From positions 930,001-994,000 of the forward strand of contig MU271145.1 of NCBI GenBank assembly GCA_021432605.1: a DNA stretch of 64,000 nucleotides, written 5' to 3'. This DNA comes from Coniochaeta sp. PMI_546. Lineage: Eukaryota > Ascomycota > Sordariomycetes > Coniochaetales > Coniochaetaceae. Below, one piece after another: positions 24,086 to 33,184 of the stretch; position 1 is the stretch's first letter; each line of letters opens with the position of its first letter. The notes under the pieces are model-generated. The model searched no databases. It was not told the origin of the DNA and saw nothing but the letters and a program-made list of their open reading frames with translations. A program made the position numbers and the translations under genes.

Positions 24086-25344
24086 ATGGCATCAGCAAAC
24101 TCCGACACTGTTCTCCTGACAGAGCACTTCGGCTACCCGCCAGTGGTCAGTACTTTGCCGGAAACCCCCCCAATTACAGACCCGTATTCTCCTAACATAA
24201 CATCGTGGGACAGAGCTTGATAGACGACATAATAAACAGCATCAACCAGCTCGCCGAGCGCGCCCTCAGCAACATAGAGCAAAAGCTCCTCGAGCTGCCC
24301 CCCCACACCATAGGCTTCAAGGCCGCACCTCCTCCGCCCCCCTCCAAGCCAACCCGCTCATCCCGCAACAATGCCGCCAGCACCGAACCCCCCGCCGAGT
24401 CCTCCTCCATCATCGCGCTCTCCCCGGAAGAAGCCGCCCGCCACGAGATCGAGAACGGCACGCACCAGCTGGAGACCCTCCTCTGCTCGAGCATAGACCG
24501 CAACTTCGACAAGTTCGAGCTGTACGTCATGCAGAACATCCTGTGCATCCGGCCCTCCGAGCCGCGCGAGTGGATCCGGCTGGGCCACTACGAGGGCCTG
24601 GACCTGGACGCAGTCGCCGGCAGCGGCCCCGGGTCCGGGGAGGGCGGCGGCGGCGGCGACGACGACGACGGACGGCCGAGCGTGGACGGGGTCCGGAGGC
24701 TGCGGAGGCGGTTGCAGGCTAGCCAGCAGCTCAATGCCATGTTGCACGCCGAGCGGGCGAGGAATAGAGCCCTGCTTGATGCGCTGAGGGGGGTGGTTGG
24801 TAAACCCGGGACGGAAAAGATGACCGAGGAGGGTGGACCGACGACGACGACGACGACGACGACGGGAGAGCCGAAGATGGAGGTCGATAATGATAATATC
24901 GATCTGAGCGCGGCGACTAGGCCACCCTTTGGTTTCCTGCATGACACGGGTGGTTTGGCGGCTGGGGCGGCGGATAAGCCGCTCGAGACCACGACGGCGT
25001 TCACGCTCAGCCAGCTGCAGGCCCTGAGGGCGCTGTCGACGAGCTTGAGGAATATCATGCCTGATCTGGAGGGTGAGAGGGAAGAGGACGACGACGACAG
25101 CGGCGGGAGGAAGACCTGGAGGAGGGAGAGGCTGGAGTACGTCGAGACGGCGACGAGGAAGCACCTCGAACACGCGCGGGGCTTGGAGCTGGGCAAGGAC
25201 GGCGAGGTGAGAGATGGCGAGTGGCAGGGCGAGGGGAGGAAGCTGGCTAAGGATGAGGTCGAGGGGTTGGAGAAGGTTGCTGCTCTCCTCGGCGGCGCTG
25301 GTTCTGGGTCTGCATCGAAGGGAGATGAGATGGACGAATCGTGA
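24086..25344 (+). CDS. MIS12: Kinetochore protein Mis12/Mtw1
   Basis: Subunit of the Mis12 (MIND) complex, which links centromeric chromatin to the Ndc80 microtubule-binding complex. Exons 24086..24145 and 24214..25344 give 396 residues. The spliced N-terminus contains LLTEHFGYPPVSLIDDIINSIN, the Mis12 family hallmark, rebuilt across the intron. Next come a Pro-rich insert and a helical segment HQLETLLCSSIDRNFDKFELYVMQNIL with coiled-coil character. A low-complexity linker has poly-Gly/Asp and eight consecutive Thr codons. The C-terminal half is charged and likely coiled coil. The length is somewhat above yeast Mtw1, mainly because of the low-complexity linkers. Confidence 0.93.
24841..24864 (+). 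repeat. (ACG)8 trinucleotide repeat inside MIS12
   Basis: Eight perfect ACG units in frame, encoding poly-Thr in the Mis12 linker. A trinucleotide unit keeps frame if its length varies. Confidence 0.9.
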
Positions 25345-25554
25345 GCCCGAGCCCCTAACTCTCTGGCTTGGCTGTCATGAGGAGTCTTTACGGGAAGGGT
25401 ATACGGTGTTTGGGTCAAGGCGGATGGTCTTGTTCAATGGCTTGTGACGTTGCATGATAATGATCTACTATGCCCCGATCTTGGAGCTCGTATCTGAACG
25501 TATTGTAAAATATACAGTTTTCCATGCATTCCTAAGCACTATACCCTCGCAAAG

Positions 25555-28119
25555 CTAAGTCCGAAGATCCTCCCGCGGAAAGCCATAGTCCTCGGCAAGA
25601 TGCCAGAACCTGTGCTGCCAGAATCTCGGATTCTTCCCGGACCGCTCCTCGTCCGGCTGATCCTTGCCCTTCTTCGCGAAGTCGATCACCCTCACGACGG
25701 AACCCGTCTGTCCGCTGCGGCCGAGCACGAGCAACAGCTCGTAGAGCGTGGCGTGGGAGATCTTGGACCCGGACTTCTCCATCTTGTCGAAGATCTGCAT
25801 CGCCCGCGCGATGTCGCCCACCTGGCAGTACCCGAATATGACCCTCTCCCAGAACACCCGGTCGATGTCCTTGTTGTCGTGCAGCCGCCGGTTCTCGATG
25901 AGCGCCGTCACGGCGTCGGTATCCGGCGGGCTGCGGGTGAAGTAGTGGTCCGCCAGCATGGTATAGATGTGCGACGTCAGATCCAAGCCCTGGCCCCAGA
26001 TGTGAGCCAGCACCGCCTTGACAGGCTCCTCGGCCCGGTCGCCCTGCTGGAGAAGCAGGTGGATCATCTTGGCGTACAGCTGCATGTTGGCCGTGACGCC
26101 TGCGTCGCGCATGGTGCGGAGGAACGTGTTCACCGTCTGTATCTGCTCCTGGGGAGTCTGGCTCCCGATGTCCTCCAGGGCTCCCTCGAGGAGGATGGCG
26201 AACGTGGCCACGTCCGCTTCGAGATTCTGCTTCTTCATCGTCCTCAGGAGATTCTGCACCTCCCCGTCGAGGCCTTGTTTGAGGAGCGGCCGCAACAGGG
26301 TGTTGAAGGTGTAGATGTCCGGCTCGATGCCCTGCTTAGCTGCCCACGCAAGCAAGCCGCTGGCCGCTCCCGACGAGAGTCGTTGGAGTCGCAGCAGCCC
26401 TGCAAGCGCGGCATTGACGGGTTCTATACTGGGCTTGACGGCGGCCGGGCTCCTCTCGGCCAGAGGTAGCTTCTCATTCTCTTTCCACAGCCGCGCCATC
26501 TCCTCCAGCGCAGCTAGACCCTCCTCTGGGCTGCCCAACTCGATCAGCCCTGAGACTCTGGCCGTCCATATGGCCGGGTCCAGCTTCATATTGCTCGCGA
26601 TCAGCTTGCTCCACACGTTCTTCAGCCCGAGCATGTTGTTGGCTCGCTTGCAGCCGTCAATCATGGAGTTCCAGGTCTTGACTGTCGGTTCGATGCCGAT
26701 GCTGACCATGGAGTTCCACACCTCGATGGCTCGGCTCGGCTGGCGCATGGCCATGTAGGCCATGATGAAGTAGTTGAACAGCTCGGGATTCTCTCGGCAC
26801 TGCTTGAGCTTTGCGTCTGGAGGCGTCGCGTAGGTGCCCCAGAACTCCTCCCAAGCCCGGTTGAGCACCTTGGGGTTCCATGTGTTCCAAGCCTGACCGA
26901 GTTGGCGGTGGAGCTTCCTCGTGAGCTGACTCCCTTGGCTATCTTCAGCTCCGTCGGCGGTATCCTGAAACTTGGATTGCTCGTCGAGCTGCGTCTCCAC
27001 CGCAGACCAGCGTTCCGTGATGTATTTCAGTAGAGCCGGATGCTGACCGTAGAGAGAGTCAAGGTCCTCTCGACCAGGACGGTTATGGAGTAGGGCGGCA
27101 GCCATGGCATCCACGAAGGGTGCAATCTCGTGCCTAAATACCCGATTCGTCCTGTTGATGGGGTCTACGAGGAGCACGTACGTTGCAATGGCCGCTGGTA
27201 TGGTCATGCGGAGTTGTCGAGGATCGTAGTGTGGGAAGAGAGATGCGATCGAGAGATGTGGCTTGCCCCGGCGACTATTGTGAGCTACGTGCCGCCGGTC
27301 GAGAGACGGTAAGCGAGCGGCGGAGGCTGCCTTGGCGCCGTCGCCGGTGCGAGCTGCCACGAACGGAGGCACGTTGAACATCTTCCAAGCGCCGACCAGA
27401 TCGTGGAGCAGCGTGTCTCTCCTCGCCATGGCAGTCTCATAGCTCTCGATCGTGGTGTAATCCTGAGGGGATGTGCTGACGGTGCATATATGTTCCAGCA
27501 GATGGGTGGTCAAGACAGCCCAGGTATCGGGTTCGAAAATGCCGAGTTCCAGAAAGATCTGGCTTATGGTGGTGACGGACGGCAGGTCCTTGGCTTCGAA
27601 ATTGGCGGCCTTCTCGCGAGACACCTGTGACATCAGCGTCTTCCCTACCCTGTCCCTCAGTATGCGCGGGATGCGGGCGTGTTGGCGGTTGATGCGGGCG
27701 TATATATCGGAGTTGAAGTACTGGAAACATGTGGCGGTCGAGATCTCAGGCTTGGACAGCATCTCTTCGAGGGTTGCCACGGACTTGTAGAGCTCTATAG
27801 TGGCCAAGCTGTCGGACGGAGTCGGGCCATCATCAGCGGTATCCTTCCCATCGACGACCGTCTTGAACACTGCCAAGGCAGCGGCAGCCTTTTTGGCGCG
27901 TCTCTCGAGCCGTAGGTCCGGTTTTGGTGGCCTTTTTTGCTTCTGTTTGGGCTTGGGTGCAGATGTGCGAGCTGGCAGGTCGACGGGTTCAGTCGATGTC
28001 GCGGTTGCAGCGTTGCCGAAGCTTCGTGCCGCTCGCTGCCATGGTGGTCTGGGAGTCGCCGGGTGCAGGGCGAGCAGCCTGAAGCGACAGGCCAAGCACA
28101 CAGCACTGGGTTTCTTCAT
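25555..28119 (-). CDS. Pentatricopeptide-repeat protein, probably mitochondrial
   Basis: Single-exon gene of 854 residues. PPR-type helical repeats are clear in the C-terminal half, for example AIEVWNSMVSIGIEPTVKTW, then IEPDIYTFNTLLRPLLKQG and ARAMQIFDKMEKSGSKISH. PPR proteins of fungi mostly act in mitochondrial RNA processing, stability or translation. The N-terminal 40 residues are basic and Ala/Pro-rich without acidic residues, in keeping with a presequence, followed by a lysine-rich PKQKQKRPPKPDLRLERRAKK stretch in parts. The start is the ATG at 28119; the open frame extends upstream only through non-ATG codons. The exact ortholog (for example a Pet309/CYA-5 type factor) is not recognised. 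It is divergent from the phosphatase gene. Confidence 0.85.
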   Translation of the reverse strand: MKKPSAVCLACRFRLLALHPATPRPPWQRAARSFGNAATATSTEPVDLPARTSAPKPKQKQKRPPKPDLRLERRAKKAAAALAVFKTVVDGKDTADDGPTPSDSLATIELYKSVATLEEMLSKPEISTATCFQYFNSDIYARINRQHARIPRILRDRVGKTLMSQVSREKAANFEAKDLPSVTTISQIFLELGIFEPDTWAVLTTHLLEHICTVSTSPQDYTTIESYETAMARRDTLLHDLVGAWKMFNVPPFVAARTGDGAKAASAARLPSLDRRHVAHNSRRGKPHLSIASLFPHYDPRQLRMTIPAAIATYVLLVDPINRTNRVFRHEIAPFVDAMAAALLHNRPGREDLDSLYGQHPALLKYITERWSAVETQLDEQSKFQDTADGAEDSQGSQLTRKLHRQLGQAWNTWNPKVLNRAWEEFWGTYATPPDAKLKQCRENPELFNYFIMAYMAMRQPSRAIEVWNSMVSIGIEPTVKTWNSMIDGCKRANNMLGLKNVWSKLIASNMKLDPAIWTARVSGLIELGSPEEGLAALEEMARLWKENEKLPLAERSPAAVKPSIEPVNAALAGLLRLQRLSSGAASGLLAWAAKQGIEPDIYTFNTLLRPLLKQGLDGEVQNLLRTMKKQNLEADVATFAILLEGALEDIGSQTPQEQIQTVNTFLRTMRDAGVTANMQLYAKMIHLLLQQGDRAEEPVKAVLAHIWGQGLDLTSHIYTMLADHYFTRSPPDTDAVTALIENRRLHDNKDIDRVFWERVIFGYCQVGDIARAMQIFDKMEKSGSKISHATLYELLLVLGRSGQTGSVVRVIDFAKKGKDQPDEERSGKNPRFWQHRFWHLAEDYGFPREDLRT

Positions 28120-28568
28120 CGAAGTCGACGTAGGATGGAGGCACACATCCGAAAGACGAACTGGATGTCGAGGCAGCGAAGTCGATGATCGTCGACTTCC
28201 GCCCCAAGAAAACTGCAGCTGCCAAAACGAGGAAGGACACTGTCGGCCCGTCAAGAGGAGGATCCACTTGTGTCATGCACTGCACAATCTCCTGGTCAGT
28301 GCGCTAGTGTAAGTCGAACCATGTACCATAGAACAGAAGTAGTGCACTAGCTGTGCAACTTGTGCAGCTTATACAGCCAGTGCATCCCATCTCGATCCGT
28401 CGACGTCACATGAAAGTACCCCCTGATATAACCTCACTCTCACTGTAGTATATCTTAGAGTTCGGAACCTGCAGTTACCTACCTACATGGCCTCCTAAAT
28501 ACCCACATATTACACCTGTAATAATATATATCTCCGCGTAGCAACGGAGGGCAACAATTCGGTCCACG
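28120..28568. promoter_or_regulatory. Divergent promoter, PPR gene / acid phosphatase
   Basis: 449 bases between divergent starts. An AT-rich stretch lies at about 28490-28540. No specific regulatory site is identified. Confidence 0.45.
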
Positions 28569-30215
28569 ATGACCAGCCTTAGACCCCGCCCTCCGTACAC
28601 GGACGATGAGCTCCAGAAGCTATACCCATCCGGACTGGAACTCCAGCTCGTCCAGATCCTCCTCCGCCACGGCGAACGCACACCCGTCTCAGCTCGCTTC
28701 CAAAATGCCGGTCTGCCGGCTTTCTGGCCCTACTGCGCCTCCGTCCGCGAGCTCAAGTCCGCCGTCTTGCAAGACCGCACCTACACAACCCTAGAATGGA
28801 AGCGTCGCCTCGAGACCTTCGGCCCCAACGACGAGCCCGTCATAGCAGCCGGCCCATCCGGCGAGCTCGACGACGTCTGCGACATGGGCAGCCTGACAGA
28901 TAAAGGCCGGCAGACAACCTACAATCTCGGCGAGCGTCTGCGCAACCTCTACGTAGACCGCCTGCGCTTCCTCCCATCCACCATCAACAGCGCAGACTTC
29001 CTCTACCTACGCTCCACCCCCGTGCCCCGCGCCCTCGAGTCCCTGCAACAGACCTTCTCCGCCCTCTACCCGCCCTCCACCCGCCACCCCGGCCCGGACG
29101 GCCGCTTCCTCCCGCCCACGATCCTGACCCGCGCCCACGGCGACGAGACCCTGTACCCCAACGACGGCAACTGCCGGCGCTTCGCCGCCCTGTCCCGCGC
29201 CTTCGCCCAGCGCGCCGCGGACAGATGGAACGACACTCCCGAGATGGACTACCTCAACCACCTCTACGGCAAGTGGATGCCCGATTTCTCCCCTCGCGTC
29301 GCCGTCGACTCCCGCCCCAGGCTGTCCGGCATCATGGACAGCATCAACTCCACCCTCGCCCACGGACCCGAGACCCGTCTACCCAGGGAGTTCTACGACG
29401 AGAAGGGTCGCGGGATCATAGAGAAGATCGGCGTGGAGGAGTGGTACGCCGGCTACAAGGAGAGCAGGGAGTATCGCATGCTGGGCATAGGGGGCCTGAT
29501 GGGCGACGTCGTGGCACGCATGGTGGGCAGCGCGGAGCGCAGCCCGGCGGACGGGCAGTACGAGGTCATGCGGAAGCCGGGGCAGCGGCAGGACGGCATA
29601 GGGGGGCACATCAAGTTTGGGCTGAGCGGGTGCCACGATACTACGCTTGCCGGCGTGCTATCGAGTCTGGGCGCGTTTGACAGGGAGCAGTGGCCCCCTT
29701 TTACCAGCCATGTTGCGATTGAGATGTTCCGGGAGGCGGGGCGGGAGAAGACGAGGGAGACCAAGGCTGCTGCTGCTCCTGCCGCTGTTGTGCCGGCGAA
29801 GCGCAGTTGGTGGGGGGGCTTGGTCAGTCCGGCCCTGTCGCCCGGCACGCCGCCTCCGGGCATAGGGAGGAAGAAGACGGAGGACTTGACGCCCGAGGAG
29901 AGGGAGAAGTTGGAGGGGTACTACGTTAGGATACGGTACAACGACGAGGTTGTCAGCGTGCCGGGCTGCAGGGCGGCGGGGAATCATCTCGAGGGGGACG
30001 AGAGCTTTTGCACGCTGGTAGGTTTGAAAACGCTCTATTTGATTTACGTCCTATCTGTCTGCCTGTCCGATTTTCGCTGACTTTTGGGTTTGCTCTAGGC
30101 TGCTTTCAAGGCAATTGTGGACAAGTATACGCCCGAAAACTGGAGGCAACAGTGTCGCCAGAACCTGAACCTGCCTGCTTCGCCGACTGGCGAGCCGGAA
30201 CCGGCGGGATACTGA
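28569..30215 (+). CDS. Histidine acid phosphatase family protein
   Basis: Branch-2 histidine phosphatase, hydrolysing phosphomonoesters through a phosphohistidine. Exons 28569..30017 and 30099..30215 give 521 residues. The active-site motif RHGERTP lies at residues 33-39 with the nucleophilic His34. The catalytic His-Asp pair is in SGCHDTTLAG (His356/Asp357). Arg-containing YLRSTPVPRALES matches the family's central phosphate-binding element. An extra linker rich in Ala and Pro (ETKAAAAPAAVVP through SPGTPPPGIG) precedes the final conserved block VRIRYNDEVVSVPGC. No signal peptide is seen, which suggests an intracellular enzyme, unlike secreted fungal phytases and acid phosphatases. The natural substrate is unknown. 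Confidence 0.88.
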
Positions 30216-30754
30216 CGATGACGATGCGATTTAGGAGACTTTTATAAGAGGTGAGTTTTGGGTTAAGACGGCATACATTAAACTTGGTTCATACAGGCAA
30301 GTAGATATAGAGCATTGGGTGACAGCGTAGTCGTCCTGTTTCTTCGTGCGCTGTTGGTTGTACACCTCTTCACCCTATCTGGGCAGCATAGCATCCGTTA
30401 CAAAAGGTACCTCTTATAGTATCGGATAGTCTTTCAGCCTCCTTCGCCTACGGCCTAGGCTGGTCACAAGCTTGCAATATGATCTATTGTGTAGCTTGTA
30501 GCTGTAGCTGTAGCTCTTTGCTTTGGGCTTACTCATGCCTCACGCCGGTTACAGTGAGGGGGAAGAGGGGGTCCAGCCTATAAGAGATACAACAGAGACT
30601 ACCTGTAAGCCCCTTTCATCTACCACATCCGAGACTGGTACTTATATAACTCTTCTCTGTTGAACGAAGTAAGACTCGAGGTTCATTGGTGGTGCTTAGT
30701 AGAGACCAATGCAAATCCAACCATTACTGAAAAGCCCTGAGAGAACGCTCATAC
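30216..30754. other. Intergenic between phosphatase and oxidoreductase genes
   Basis: 539 bases, both flanking genes on plus. It contains a short imperfect TAGCTG tandem (about 30494-30518). No gene was seen. Confidence 0.5.
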
Positions 30755-32350
30755 ATGTACATGAGGACCCTTAGGCGTCTGTCAGTTGGACCTCTGCCCC
30801 TTCAACCATCTTTTACTACCCAGCTACCCCAATATACATTGCGCCAGTATAACCACCGCTCTCTGGCCACACTATCCACAGCCATGTCTCCAACTCACTA
30901 CGACGTCCTCATCCTCGGTTCAGGCCAGTGCGGAACACCCTTAGCCAAGGCATTCGCAGCCGCAGGTCGCAAGGTCGCTCTCGTCGACCGCGCACATGTG
31001 GGCGGTACCTGCGTGAATGAGGGCTGCACCCCGACCAAGACCATGATCTCCAGCGGGCGGGTGGCTTACCTCGCCCGCCGGGCGTGGGGAGATTACGGCG
31101 TTGGAGATCCGCAGAGTAAGGTGAATGTCGATATGCTGAAGATCAGGCAGCGGAAGAGAAACATCGTCGATCAGTTCCGGGGTGGAAGTGAAGGCAGGCT
31201 GGCCCAAGCCGGAGTCGATATTGTGAAAGGCGAGGGTTCGTTTGTCGGGGGGAAGGAGAGGACGTTGTTGGTTAAGATGGTGGAGAGCGGCGAGGTGAAG
31301 GAGCTAAGTGCGGATTTAGTGTTCATCAATGTTGGCGAAGGGCCGTCGAGACCGGCAATCCCGGGACTCGACCAGGTCGAGGCAAAGCGAGTGTTGAACT
31401 CGACCAGTATTATGGAGTTGGACGAGCTCCCAAAACACCTCGTCGTGTTGGGAGGCGGCTACATCGGACTCGAGTTCGGACAGCTGTTCAGACGACTTGG
31501 TTCGCAGGTGACCATCGTCCAGCGCGGGAAACAGCTTGTCCCGAGGGAGGATGAGGACGTGGCCGAGGCAGTGTTGGGTGTTCTGATCGAGGATGGTGTA
31601 CTTGTGCATCTGTCTGCCAGCCCAACTACCATCAAGTCAAACAACCTTTCTAACGGGCCGTCCACTGAGTGGGAACCGTTCACTTTAAAAATCAAGCAGA
31701 AATCTGGCCAGGAGCTTGACATCGGGGGAAGCCACCTCCTTGTCGCCACGGGCCGCATCCCCCTCACAGCCAACCTCAACCTCGACGCGGTGGGCATCAA
31801 GACCACGCCAAAAGGCCACATCATCGTGAACGAGAAGTTCGAGACAGGTGTTGAGGGAATCTACGCACTGGGCGACGTCCACGGCGGGCCTGCCTTCACA
31901 CACATCTCCTACGACGACTACCGCATCATCCGCGCCAACTTGCTCCCCGGCCAGACTCCGTCCACCACGCCACCGCTGCACACCAGCGCGGTGTCCAAGT
32001 CCCGCAATCTGACGCCGTATGTGGTCTACACAGACCCGCAACTCGGACATGTAGGACTTCACGCACGGGACCTTGCAGGGCGCAAGATCAAGACGGCCAA
32101 GATGCCCATGAGCTATGTTGCCAGGGCGCTCGAGACGGACGAGACGAGGGGACTGATGAAGGCGGCCGTCGACGCCGAGACGGGGGAGATATTGGGGTTT
32201 ACGTGTCTTGGGGTCGAGGGCGGGGAGATCATGGCTGTGGTGCAGACGGCTATGATGGGCGGGTTGAAGTGGTGGGATCTCGAGGCTGCGGTGTGGGCTC
32301 ATCCTAGTCTCGCTGAGAGTTTGAACAATCTTTGGGGATTTCTGGAGTGA
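30755..32350 (+). CDS. Class I pyridine nucleotide-disulfide oxidoreductase (mercuric reductase-like)
   Basis: FAD-dependent NAD(P)H:disulfide oxidoreductase, single exon, 531 residues from the first ATG. Core order: FAD motif LILGSGQCGTPLAKAF (about 52-67); redox-active disulfide GGTCVNEGC (Cys86/Cys91); NAD(P)H motif VVLGGGYIGLEFGQLF; second FAD motif GIYALGDVHGGPAF; dimerisation domain with YVVYTDPQLGHVG; and C-terminal HPSLAESL, which supplies the usual His..Glu pair. The first 43 residues are basic and hydroxylated (MYMRTLRRLSVGP..), like a mitochondrial presequence, while Met44 begins a complete core. Whether it reduces glutathione-like disulfides, lipoamide, mercury or another substrate cannot be told. 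The CVNEGC motif suits the MerA-like branch. It converges with VMA22. Confidence 0.88.
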   Translation: MYMRTLRRLSVGPLPLQPSFTTQLPQYTLRQYNHRSLATLSTAMSPTHYDVLILGSGQCGTPLAKAFAAAGRKVALVDRAHVGGTCVNEGCTPTKTMISSGRVAYLARRAWGDYGVGDPQSKVNVDMLKIRQRKRNIVDQFRGGSEGRLAQAGVDIVKGEGSFVGGKERTLLVKMVESGEVKELSADLVFINVGEGPSRPAIPGLDQVEAKRVLNSTSIMELDELPKHLVVLGGGYIGLEFGQLFRRLGSQVTIVQRGKQLVPREDEDVAEAVLGVLIEDGVLVHLSASPTTIKSNNLSNGPSTEWEPFTLKIKQKSGQELDIGGSHLLVATGRIPLTANLNLDAVGIKTTPKGHIIVNEKFETGVEGIYALGDVHGGPAFTHISYDDYRIIRANLLPGQTPSTTPPLHTSAVSKSRNLTPYVVYTDPQLGHVGLHARDLAGRKIKTAKMPMSYVARALETDETRGLMKAAVDAETGEILGFTCLGVEGGEIMAVVQTAMMGGLKWWDLEAAVWAHPSLAESLNNLWGFLE

Positions 32351-32440
32351 GTAGTGACCAAAAGTAGTTGGAGTTTGTGAATAGTCATACAATCCAAGAA
32401 CGATCCATGTAGCTTCGTACCCGTACAGTTGCCTATGAGC

Positions 32441-33184
32441 TCACAATAATGATGCTGATTCCAGTCTCGATGCCAATGCTTCATCCTTGCTTCGCGCCTC
32501 CTTCTCCATCGAGAGACTCGACTGCTTCTCATCAAGGATTTCTGTGCCTTTGTCGGAATCAACAGCAGCCTCATCCTCCATAGTAGCCTTCCCGCTATCC
32601 AGAGCCTGTTGCTGCTGCTTCATCGCAGCCGCCTCAGCCTTGGACCGCTTCTTCCTGGCTCGGCGCACACGGATCTCGACCTCAGCCATCTCGGCGTCCA
32701 CAGTGGCCAGCTTCGGGATGACTTGCTGCACGGCTTGGATCGCCTTGCCCTGAGCCAGCCGTAGGGAGATCGGGGTGAGGATGCCGAACCATTTCAGAGG
32801 ATCGCTCGGCTTGCGCACTTTGTCCTTCTCGTCGTCCGCTTGACTCTCGTCTTCCTTCTCTGCTTCGGTGACCTCTTTCTTCTCATCTCCTTGGGAGTCG
32901 CCAAGTTCATCTCCATGGTAGATGACTTCAAACTTTGCCGTGCCGTCTTCTCCGGGAGTGACAGCGAGACTCCGCGATGCTTGCATCCGCTCGTCGTACA
33001 GCTCTTGGCCGTATCTGATTCCACGCTCCGCCGTGAAGTTTGCACGGGCAATACCCTGGTAAACATTGATCTGCAGAGTCGTCAAGGTCGAGCGTAGCTT
33101 GCTGTACTCCTCTATAAGGCCGAGATAGCGTTCCAAGAGGTGGTCGATGTCATCATCCGCCGGGATCACTGATGCTGTAGCCAT
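32441..33184 (-). CDS. VMA22: V-ATPase assembly factor Vma22 (CCDC115 family)
   Basis: ER-localised factor needed to assemble the V0 sector of the vacuolar proton ATPase. Single exon, 247 residues. The N-terminus has a helical segment with IDHLLERYLGLIEEYSKLRSTL. A highly charged linker of Lys/Glu/Asp follows (about residues 95-130). The family signature then appears as DPLKWFGILTPISLRLAQGKA, followed by LATVDAEMAEVEIRVRRARKKR. The tail is acidic and Ser-rich. The ATG at 33184 is the first in frame and gives the usual length. Only 90 bases separate its stop from that of the upstream oxidoreductase. Confidence 0.82.
   Translation of the reverse strand: MATASVIPADDDIDHLLERYLGLIEEYSKLRSTLTTLQINVYQGIARANFTAERGIRYGQELYDERMQASRSLAVTPGEDGTAKFEVIYHGDELGDSQGDEKKEVTEAEKEDESQADDEKDKVRKPSDPLKWFGILTPISLRLAQGKAIQAVQQVIPKLATVDAEMAEVEIRVRRARKKRSKAEAAAMKQQQQALDSGKATMEDEAAVDSDKGTEILDEKQSSLSMEKEARSKDEALASRLESASLL

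Noticed and set aside
24358-25418. Two frames of over 270 codons antisense to MIS12
   Set aside because: Arg/Pro/Ser-rich shadows of the MIS12 exon, caused by its low-complexity linkers.
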